From the NCBI GenBank assembly GCA_028708195.1, contig JAQVZK010000037.1, positions 1 through 11,167 of the forward strand: a stretch of 11,167 nt of DNA, given 5' to 3'. Positions 5,162 through 11,167 of the stretch are shown one piece after another (position 1 is the first letter of the stretch; every line of letters starts with the position of its first letter). A program made the position numbers and the translations under genes. Below the pieces are notes generated by a model. The model saw only the letters and a program-made list of their open reading frames with translations. It was not told where the DNA came from and did no database searches. Source of the stretch: Desulfovibrio sp. (GTDB lineage: Bacteria; Desulfobacterota; Desulfovibrionia; Desulfovibrionales; Desulfovibrionaceae).

Positions 5162-6274
5162 ATGAAATTGACAATCTTGCGCAATCCCGCCCTGTGGATA
5201 TTCACCGCAGCTCTGCTTATCAGCATGGCCCTTCCCGCACAGGCGGCGCGCATCAAGGATATTGCCAACTTTTCCGGTGTTCGTGACAACCAGCTCATTG
5301 GCTACGGCCTTGTGGTTGGCCTGGCGGGCACGGGCGATAAAAAAGATTCAGTCTTTACCATGAGTTCCATGAAAAATATGATGGACCGCATGGGTATTGG
5401 CGTGGACTCCGCTGCGCTCAAGACCAAGAACGTGGCATCCGTCATGGTGACGGCCCGTATGCCCATCTCGGCCAAGCCGGGCACGAGCCTTGACGTTACC
5501 GTGTCTTCTGTGGGCGACGCCACCTCCCTTTTGGGCGGCGTACTGCTGCAAACGGCCCTCAAGGGCGTGGACGGCAAGATATACACTCTGGCCCAGGGCT
5601 CGTTGACGGTGGGTGGCTTTTCCAGCCAGGGCAAGGCGGCCAGCGTCAGCAAGAATATCAGTACGGTGGGTATTATCCCCGGTGGCGGCATTGTGGAGCG
5701 CGGCATCCCCTTTGAGTTCAATCAGCAGGACAAGCTCACCCTGCACCTGCGCACCGCAGACTTCAGCACTGCCCAGCAGATAGCCGAACGCGTCAACGGC
5801 GCCATGAGCGGCCCCTTTGCCCGCGCTGTTGACGATATGTCCATCACAGTGGATATCCCCCCCCAGTACCGTCACAATATGGTGCCTCTCATGGCCTCCA
5901 TTGAAAATCTGGACGTCAGCCCGGACACAGCCGCCAAGGTGGTTGTGGACGAAAAGACCGGTACAGTGGTGCTTGGCCGCGATGTGCGCATCATGCGTGC
6001 GGCGGTGGCCCACGGCAACTTGCAGATAACCGTGCAGGAAGGCCAGCAGGTGTCGCAGCCCGGGCCTTTCTCGCAGGGGCAGACTGTTGTGACGCCCATT
6101 ACAGAAACCAATGTGCGTGAAGAAAACCGCCACCTGATCATCGTTGAAGGTGCAACCCTTCAGGAACTGGTGGACGGCCTCAATTCCATCGGGGCTACCC
6201 CGCGCGACCTTATTTCCATCCTGCGCACCATGCAGGTTTCCGGTGCGCTGTTGGCGGAGCTGGAGGTAATCTAG
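5162..6274 (+). CDS. flgI: Flagellar P-ring protein FlgI
   Basis: Forms the periplasmic P-ring around the flagellar rod, at the peptidoglycan layer. The protein is 370 aa, close to the usual 365. A signal peptide covers about residues 1-29 (hydrophobic core, then PAQAA), and the mature start [18 protein letters not shown] is highly characteristic. Further family blocks are [47 protein letters not shown], the [11 protein letters not shown] motif, and a C-terminal [23 protein letters not shown] 5162 is chosen over the open frame upstream (from 5081) because AAGGAG (5148-5153) sits 8 bases before it and a proper signal peptide follows. The protein contains no cysteine, unlike E. coli FlgI, which needs a disulfide. 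flgJ begins 1 base after its TAG. The flgF/G/A/H genes that often precede flgI are not in this window upstream. Confidence 0.97.
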   Translation: MKLTILRNPALWIFTAALLISMALPAQAARIKDIANFSGVRDNQLIGYGLVVGLAGTGDKKDSVFTMSSMKNMMDRMGIGVDSAALKTKNVASVMVTARMPISAKPGTSLDVTVSSVGDATSLLGGVLLQTALKGVDGKIYTLAQGSLTVGGFSSQGKAASVSKNISTVGIIPGGGIVERGIPFEFNQQDKLTLHLRTADFSTAQQIAERVNGAMSGPFARAVDDMSITVDIPPQYRHNMVPLMASIENLDVSPDTAAKVVVDEKTGTVVLGRDVRIMRAAVAHGNLQITVQEGQQVSQPGPFSQGQTVVTPITETNVREENRHLIIVEGATLQELVDGLNSIGATPRDLISILRTMQVSGALLAELEVI

Positions 6275-6275
6275 C

Positions 6276-8078
6276 ATGACCTCGCCTCTTACCACAGGTC
6301 TTGTGCCGCATGAGGCCAGCGGGGCTGAAGTGTCCCGCCGCGAGATGCAGTCCCGCCTGGCGGGCGTGAGCAACCTCAACGGCAAAAAAATGACGGAAGC
6401 GGATAAAGAAAAGAAACTTCGCGAAGCCTGCGAGGGCTTTGAATCCATATTTATTCAGAAAATGTGGCAGGAGATGCGCAGCACCCTGCCCAAGACCAAT
6501 ATGCTGCAAGGCCGCGAAGAGCAGTACTGGCAGAGCATGTATGATCAGGAACTGGCCAAATCTATGACGGCGGCGGGCGGTATCGGTCTGGCCGACATGA
6601 TGTACGCCCAGCTTTCGCGCGACCTTGTTTCTGCCAGCCGTGGTACGGCCTCGGCTCAGGCGGGGGCCGCGCCCGGTTTTGTGCCGCAGGTCGCCTCCAT
6701 CATGCCGCAGGCAGAGCAGGCAGGCCAGGCAGATGGCAGTCCCGAAGGGCAAAACAATTCTCAGGGCAGGGCGGGGCATACCGCCATGCGGGGCAATGTG
6801 CCCATACCTTCCGTGTATGACGGCATTGCGCCGGTACAGAACGTGGGCGAATCCATGCAGCTTCAGGTGCTGCCGGGCGGCACCGGCTCTGCCCAGGCCG
6901 CGCTGGCTGCGGCGGGGCAACCCGCCTCGCAGGCCCCTGCGGTGGCAACGCCCCCTGCGGTAGAACAGGCCCTGACCGCCTTGCGCACCCAGAAGGAATC
7001 TCAAGCCCGTCAGGAAGGGGAGCCGCGCACACCCAACATGAATACGGGCCTGAACCTCGCACGCGCAGCACAGTTTGAGGCGGGCAGCAAGGTGGGCGCA
7101 CGCGCGGGTATGCCGCGCACCCATCTTAACGGCCCCGCCTACAATCCCAATGGCATGGCCGGGCAGGCCGCCCATCCGGCAACGGGCCAGGGGAACCAGG
7201 CCGTACAGGCAGCCAACGCCGGGCAGGCCGCTCAGGCACTGGACATGCAGATGCGCATGGCCCAGAGCATGGGCACGCCCGCAGCCATGCAGGCCGCCAT
7301 GCAGCTTGGGCAGCCCGACCAGGCGCAGGGCCAGATGATGGGCCAGGCGCAGGGCCAGCCCAATATGCAGGCCGCCGCGCAATCCGGTATTCCTGTGCCC
7401 AGGCCGCAACAAACAGCGCAACCTGCCCGCGGTGTCATAACGCCGGGGCCGTCCGTTGCCGCAGGGCAGGAGGCCGCACAGGCACCGCACGTCCAGAAAG
7501 TGCGCTACACAACCAACATGCCAGCCAGCCAGCGTAAAACCTCTGGCAGCGACATTTTGCGCAATCTTGCTGTGGAAAATGCCGCCCTGCCGCAACAGGC
7601 ACAGCAGCAGGCACAGCGGCGGGTACAGCCGCAGGCTCAGCAGCCCCAGGCGGGGTCTGCGCTGCCGTCACAACCCGCTGCCGCCGGGCAAGAAGCCGCG
7701 CAGCCGCAGATGCAAAAGGTGCGCTACACAACCAACATGCCAGCCAGCCAGCGCAAAACTTCTGGCAGCGACATTTTGCGCAACCGCAACGTGGACGCCG
7801 CCGGCCCCAACAGCCGCGCAGGTGCGGGATTGGCAGCCTACCATGCCCAGCAGGCCGCACAGCCCCTTCAGGCCGGGCAGCCACAGCAGGCCGGGCAGCC
7901 GCTGCCACCAGCAGCGCCCGCAGCGCAGCCTCCTGTGCCGCCCATGACTGGCCAGCCCGCGTGGCCTGTCGCACCCTTAACGCCCGCAACGCCGTTGGTT
8001 TCTCAGCCTGCGCAGCAGGGTCAGATGCCTGAAAGCCTTGGTATCCCGCCCCTTACGGCTATGGATCTGCGGCGCTGA
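6276..8078 (+). CDS. flgJ: Rod-binding protein FlgJ with a very long Ala/Gln/Pro-rich C-terminal extension
   Basis: FlgJ caps the growing rod in the periplasm. The N-terminal rod-binding domain lies about residues 45-115, with ACEGFESIFIQKMWQEMR (51-68), a QGREEQYWQSMYDQELAKSM segment (78-97) and the GGIGLADMMYAQL ending (101-113). The remaining 480 or so residues are low complexity, rich in Ala, Gln, Pro and Gly. They contain a Met/Gln-rich stretch (324-364) and two copies of a 24-residue motif containing VRYTTNMPASQRKTSG (407-430 and 480-503). No glucosaminidase/muramidase domain of the Salmonella type is visible, so a separate enzyme would have to open the peptidoglycan. At 600 aa it is much longer than single-domain FlgJ proteins (about 100-150 aa). 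GGAGG (6262-6266) within the end of flgI provides the ribosome-binding site. The frame is continuous, with no sign of a fusion to a known domain. Confidence 0.92.
   Translation: MTSPLTTGLVPHEASGAEVSRREMQSRLAGVSNLNGKKMTEADKEKKLREACEGFESIFIQKMWQEMRSTLPKTNMLQGREEQYWQSMYDQELAKSMTAAGGIGLADMMYAQLSRDLVSASRGTASAQAGAAPGFVPQVASIMPQAEQAGQADGSPEGQNNSQGRAGHTAMRGNVPIPSVYDGIAPVQNVGESMQLQVLPGGTGSAQAALAAAGQPASQAPAVATPPAVEQALTALRTQKESQARQEGEPRTPNMNTGLNLARAAQFEAGSKVGARAGMPRTHLNGPAYNPNGMAGQAAHPATGQGNQAVQAANAGQAAQALDMQMRMAQSMGTPAAMQAAMQLGQPDQAQGQMMGQAQGQPNMQAAAQSGIPVPRPQQTAQPARGVITPGPSVAAGQEAAQAPHVQKVRYTTNMPASQRKTSGSDILRNLAVENAALPQQAQQQAQRRVQPQAQQPQAGSALPSQPAAAGQEAAQPQMQKVRYTTNMPASQRKTSGSDILRNRNVDAAGPNSRAGAGLAAYHAQQAAQPLQAGQPQQAGQPLPPAAPAAQPPVPPMTGQPAWPVAPLTPATPLVSQPAQQGQMPESLGIPPLTAMDLRR
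7494..7565 (+). repeat. FlgJ tail motif, copy 1
   Basis: This encodes residues 407-430 of FlgJ, a 24-residue block containing VRYTTNMPASQRKTSG. It is repeated 219 bases downstream with an identical amino-acid sequence. A shared AAGQEAAQ segment precedes both copies. Confidence 0.95.
7713..7784 (+). repeat. FlgJ tail motif, copy 2
   Basis: This encodes residues 480-503. The DNA matches copy 1 at 67 of 72 positions, and all five differences are third-position synonymous changes (caa/cag, aag/aaa, cgc/cgt, act/acc, aac/aat). The peptide is therefore identical while the DNA has drifted. Confidence 0.95.
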
Positions 8079-8119
8079 CGCTGTTTTTGGCATAAGGTCA
8101 GCAAATATTTTACCCCTAT

Positions 8120-8135
8120 GGGCACGAAAATTGCT
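8120..8135 (+). promoter_or_regulatory. Sigma-54 promoter for flgN-flgK-flgL
   Basis: GGGCACG-AAAA-TTGCT: GG at 8121-8122 and GC at 8133-8134, 10 bases apart. It matches the sigma-54 consensus TGGCACG-N4-TTGCW at every fixed position except the first. Predicted start is near 8146, giving a leader of about 59 bases that contains a small GGCAG-ATT-CTGCC hairpin (8153-8165). It lies in the 126-base gap after flgJ. No terminator is seen there, so read-through from flgIJ is also possible. Confidence 0.85.
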
Positions 8136-8204
8136 TCGCGTAAGGACGGGGCGGCAGATTCTGCCTGCGAGCCATAAGCCACAGACCGCCCAGCGAGGTC
8201 TATC

Positions 8205-8672
8205 ATGTACACGACAGTCCATACATCCCTGATACGTCAAAGCAAGGCCCTGGCCCTGCTCTGTGAACTTTTGGAAGAGGAGTACCAGACTCTGCTGGGC
8301 CACGACACGGATGCCGTGGTGGCGCTGGAGTTTGCCATTCAAGAGCTCATACGCCAACTGGCGGTAGAAAAAGCCACGGTCATCAAGGCCTTGGCGGGCC
8401 TGCGCGTAATGGAATACGCCAATGCGCTGTCGCAGCCCGAGGGTGATGCCCTGCTTGACCTTTTGACCGTCATTGACAAGGCGGAGCAGGGTGTGTCGCG
8501 TCAGGCCACGCGTAACAGCCAGCTTTCTCTGGCTCTGCTTGATCAGAGCAGCCGCACCCTCCAGGCTTTGACGAGCCAGGCCATGCCGCCCAAGGCAGAG
8601 ACTTATGGCCGTCGGGGTGGCATGCGCGTGCGTGCGCATCCTGAAGCGGCGCTTATTTCAGGGAGGCTCTAG
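8205..8672 (+). CDS. flgN: FlgN-family flagellar export chaperone
   Basis: Cytoplasmic chaperone expected to keep the hook-associated proteins FlgK and FlgL export-competent. The 155-aa protein is almost entirely helical in character, with heptad-like Leu/Ala/Glu patterns over residues 5-125 (for example LLCELLEEEYQTLL and AIQELIRQLAVEK) and a short basic, flexible tail. These are general FlgN features; the family is divergent, so the name rests on fold character plus position directly before flgK. The ATG has GAGG (8195-8198) at about 6-base spacing. The stop TAG is 3 bases before the flgK ATG, and its final codons carry the flgK Shine-Dalgarno GGGAGG (8661-8666), suggesting coupled translation of chaperone and client. 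Confidence 0.82.
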   Translation: MYTTVHTSLIRQSKALALLCELLEEEYQTLLGHDTDAVVALEFAIQELIRQLAVEKATVIKALAGLRVMEYANALSQPEGDALLDLLTVIDKAEQGVSRQATRNSQLSLALLDQSSRTLQALTSQAMPPKAETYGRRGGMRVRAHPEAALISGRL

Positions 8673-8675
8673 GCC

Positions 8676-10823
8676 ATGCTTAACGGACTGCTCAACATCG
8701 GCCAGACGGCTCTCAACGCATCCCAAGCCTGGATATCTGTTACCGGCAGCAATATCGCCAATGCCGACACCGCGGGCTATGCGCGTCGGTATGTGGACCA
8801 GCGCGATGCGGGCACCGTTGAGGCCAAGCCCGGCGGCGAGAGCATGGGCGTCAACGCCCAGCAGATTCTGCGCTTTTTTGACGCCTTTCTTGAGCGGTCC
8901 TATGTGCGGCAGTCCACCAACTCTTCCCGCTGGACAGAGCAGGACACCGTGCTCTCTTCGGTTGAAAATTTGTTCAACGAATCCAACAGGTCAGGCATAA
9001 GCTCGTCCTTGAATGATTTTTTCAAGGGCTGGCAAGACCTTACGCAGCTTCCGGACAATAATGCCTATCGTGAAAGTCTGCTTTCACATGCCGACAACGT
9101 GAGCGACATGTTCAGCAGCACTGCGGCGGCGCTCAAATCCATTCAGGACGAGATGGATGTTTCCATCAACCAGTCGGTAAACCGCATCAACACTCTGGCC
9201 AAAAGCATTGCCGACCTCAACAGGCAAATAACCGCCAATACTGTTGACGGCGTCAGCAACCCCAATGCCCTGCTTGACCAGCGCGACCAGATGGTGCGCG
9301 AATTGGCCGGTCTTGTGGATGTGGAAACCATCGACGGCGGCAAGGGCAACTTCACCGTGCAGCTCACCACCGGGCAGCCGCTGGTGCAGGGGCAGAGCGT
9401 CAACGAGCTTCAGTTGATGGGGCCGCGCGCAGAAAACAATATTCAGGTTGGTTCGGCCTACAAGGGCAGCGTGGAGTTTCAGGGGCTCGACAGCCACGAA
9501 TACACCGTTGAGATTGTCAATGGCGGCAGCGTGGGCGATACCCCGCCGCCGAGCTTTCGCGTGTCGCTGGACGGCGGCAAGACGTGGCTGCGTGGCGAAA
9601 ACGGCAATGAACTGCGCTATGAAATTACCGATGCGGACGGCGACGGCAAGGTTGACCCCGTAGAGGTGAAGAACCTCAAGATATCCTTCAGCGAGGGAGA
9701 AAACTTCAGCGCCGGGGACAAGTTCGACATTATGCCCAAGAATGGGCTGTACTGGATAGAACCCACCCGTGGCCCCCAGAATATCACGCCGCAGACGTAT
9801 TTTGACGGTACTGAAAACAGAAACCGCGTCACCGGCGGCAAGCTGGCCGCCTACTACACCGTGCGCGACGACAACTGCGGCCGCTACCTTGATGAGCTGG
9901 ACGCCGTGTCTTCTTCTCTGATCTGGGAAGTAAACCGCCTGCACAGTCAGGGCACCGGCACAGAACTGCTGACCTACGCCCAGGGCACGCAGCAGGTGCA
10001 GAGCGCCCAGCAGCCGCTTGGCTCGCCGCAGTCCATCCTGCCGTATGCCAACAAGCTGCAGAGCGGCAACCTGAACATATATTTTTATGACAAGACAACC
10101 GGAGACTTTCGCGAGACGGCTTCTGGCGTCAATACACTGGATTTCAGCTCCATCACGCCTCCTGGTACCGTGAATTTTGACCCGGCCCACCACACCCTTC
10201 AGAATGTGTGTGATGTCATCAACAGCAGCTTTACCGACAGCAGCGCCCCTGGCACCAACATGCTTATGGCCTCCATTCAGGACGGCAAGCTGCTTATTGA
10301 ATCTAACCCGGCCAGTAACGTCAGGTTTGGCATGGGCACAGACAGCACGGGCCTTATGGCGGCTCTGGGCATCAATGCCTTTTTTACGGGCGACAGCGCG
10401 TCCAACATGGCGGTCAACAGCCAGTTACACAGTAATGTCAACCTTATCGCTGCGGGGGCTGTCAACGGCCAGAACCAGGCCAACAAGGGCGACAACTCCA
10501 CAGCCACTGCCATAGGGGAGCTCGCCACCAAGGACGTGACCGTTTCCACCACCTGGAAAACCGTGTCCAATCAGAGCATTGGCGAATATTATGCCACGCT
10601 GGTGACCACTGTGGGTGCTGACAGGCGGCTTTCTAAAACCAATTCAGAGTACCATACGTCCCTGACTACCGATCTTGAGGACCGCGTTGCTTCTGTAACA
10701 GGGGTGAATCTGGACGAAGAAATGTCCAACCTCATCAAGTACCAGCATTCTTATACTGCGGCGGCAAAGCTCATCACAACCGCTGACCAGATGCTGCAAA
10801 CGCTGCTGGGCCTCAAGCAATAG
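8676..10823 (+). CDS. flgK: Flagellar hook-associated protein 1 (FlgK), with enlarged middle domains
   Basis: First of the two junction proteins between hook and filament, exported by the flagellar type III system and so without a signal peptide. The N-terminus (LLNIGQTALNASQAWISVTGSNIANADTAGYARR) and the C-terminus (VNLDEEMSNLIKYQHSYTAAAKLITTADQML...) are the classical rod/hook helical D0 segments that pair in the assembled structure. GGKLAAYYTVRDD (387-399) with YLDELDAVSSSLIWEVNRLHSQG is the conserved FlgK D1 block. At 715 aa it is longer than the 547-aa E. coli protein; the extra length lies in the surface domains, about 250-385 and 440-600. The first insertion contains DADGDGKVDPVE (319-330), a canonical EF-hand loop. 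It follows flgN closely, and its stop overlaps the flgL ribosome-binding site. Confidence 0.96.
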   Translation: MLNGLLNIGQTALNASQAWISVTGSNIANADTAGYARRYVDQRDAGTVEAKPGGESMGVNAQQILRFFDAFLERSYVRQSTNSSRWTEQDTVLSSVENLFNESNRSGISSSLNDFFKGWQDLTQLPDNNAYRESLLSHADNVSDMFSSTAAALKSIQDEMDVSINQSVNRINTLAKSIADLNRQITANTVDGVSNPNALLDQRDQMVRELAGLVDVETIDGGKGNFTVQLTTGQPLVQGQSVNELQLMGPRAENNIQVGSAYKGSVEFQGLDSHEYTVEIVNGGSVGDTPPPSFRVSLDGGKTWLRGENGNELRYEITDADGDGKVDPVEVKNLKISFSEGENFSAGDKFDIMPKNGLYWIEPTRGPQNITPQTYFDGTENRNRVTGGKLAAYYTVRDDNCGRYLDELDAVSSSLIWEVNRLHSQGTGTELLTYAQGTQQVQSAQQPLGSPQSILPYANKLQSGNLNIYFYDKTTGDFRETASGVNTLDFSSITPPGTVNFDPAHHTLQNVCDVINSSFTDSSAPGTNMLMASIQDGKLLIESNPASNVRFGMGTDSTGLMAALGINAFFTGDSASNMAVNSQLHSNVNLIAAGAVNGQNQANKGDNSTATAIGELATKDVTVSTTWKTVSNQSIGEYYATLVTTVGADRRLSKTNSEYHTSLTTDLEDRVASVTGVNLDEEMSNLIKYQHSYTAAAKLITTADQMLQTLLGLKQ

Positions 10824-10831
10824 GAGCTGTC

Positions 10832-11167
10832 ATGTCCATTAGAGTTACCCAAAGCTCCATGTACAACACTATGGTAGGTCAGATGCAGAAAAATCTTTCT
10901 GCATATATGGAAAGCAACGAGCAGGGCTCCACGCAAAAAAAGATCAACCGTCCGTCTGACGACCCTGCGGGCACGTACCGTGTTCTCATGACCAGAGACG
11001 ATATCAGCGACACCAAGCAGTATCAGTCCAATTGCGATACGGCCAAGGGCTGGCTCACACTGGCTGACGACGTTTTGGGCACGCAGTTGAGCACGACCAT
11101 GACCAGGCTCAAGAGCCTGATGGAGCAGGCATCCACGGGCACCACGTCCAACCAGCGCACGCTTATC
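10832..11167 (+). CDS. flgL: Flagellar hook-associated protein 3 (FlgL), 5' part only
   Basis: Second junction protein between hook and filament, related to flagellin. The first 112 codons are present and the gene runs off the right edge of the window. The N-terminal sequence MSIRVTQSSMYNTMVGQMQ, then QGSTQKKINRPSDDPAGTYR, is the standard flagellin/FlgL N-terminal helix with the RPSDDP turn. AGGAG (10822-10826), overlapping the flgK stop codon, lies 5 bases before the ATG, so flgK and flgL are tightly coupled. Confidence 0.94.
   Translation, partial: MSIRVTQSSMYNTMVGQMQKNLSAYMESNEQGSTQKKINRPSDDPAGTYRVLMTRDDISDTKQYQSNCDTAKGWLTLADDVLGTQLSTTMTRLKSLMEQASTGTTSNQRTLI

Noticed and set aside
5348..6448. 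Minus-strand open frame (366 codons) opposite flgI
   Set aside because: Same cause: antisense to a well-conserved gene, with His-rich shadow composition.
6210..7595. Long minus-strand open frame (461 codons) opposite flgJ
   Set aside because: It lies antisense to a clearly coding, GC-rich, low-complexity gene. Its product is a His/Gly/Arg/Leu-rich shadow with no domain, and it crosses the flgI-flgJ junction.
8088..8103. Second sigma-54-like element TGGCATAAGGTCAGCA upstream of flgN
   Set aside because: GG and GC are 10 bases apart, but the -24 and -12 boxes are otherwise poor, and a much better element lies 32 bases downstream.
9084..10193. Minus-strand open frame (369 codons) opposite flgK
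   Set aside because: Shadow of the flgK codon pattern; no recognisable domain, and the sense gene is certain.

Overview
The window looks like chromosomal DNA from a Desulfovibrio-type sulfate reducer (Desulfovibrionaceae). The GC-rich coding sequence, the order flgI-flgJ-flgN-flgK-flgL, a flgM preceded by a DVU0524-like gene, and flagellar promoters of the sigma-54 and sigma-28 classes all fit this. The taxonomic call comes from recalled gene order and protein resemblance, not from a database search.

Left part (1-2460): a minus-strand gene for an exported phosphodiester glycosidase-family protein is divergent from metF (5,10-methylenetetrahydrofolate reductase). The metF promoter is near consensus (TTGACA-16-TATAAA). 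Between its -35 and -10 boxes lies an inverted repeat that could bind a repressor. A strong hairpin follows metF. Middle (2460-4028): a C-rich spacer with a 15-bp direct repeat leads to a 14-TM-type MFS exporter. Its likely promoter places the transcript start on the ATG, so the mRNA may be leaderless.

Right part (4029-11167): flagellar genes in three apparent transcription units. Unit 1 has a sigma-28-type promoter (4065-4091) driving a DVU0524-like gene and flgM, closed by a strong terminator at 5023-5067. Unit 2 has a sigma-54-type promoter (5107-5122) driving flgI (P-ring) and flgJ (rod-binding protein with a very long tail). Unit 3 has a sigma-54-type promoter (8120-8135) driving flgN (chaperone), flgK and flgL (hook-filament junction proteins); flgL runs off the right edge. 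This fits a hierarchy in which sigma-54 genes build the basal body and junction, and FlgM holds back sigma-28 until the hook is finished.

The most striking observation is that flgM carries an in-frame TAG at codon 71. The reading frame then continues for 36 more codons with the recognisable sigma-28-binding C-terminus of FlgM. As read, the anti-sigma factor is broken. TAG ends most of the other genes here, which argues against recoding. Other points of interest are a duplicated 24-residue motif in the FlgJ tail conserved through only synonymous changes, a canonical EF-hand loop in the FlgK insertion domain, and the putative leaderless MFS transcript. I saw no mobile elements, CRISPR arrays, tRNA or rRNA genes.
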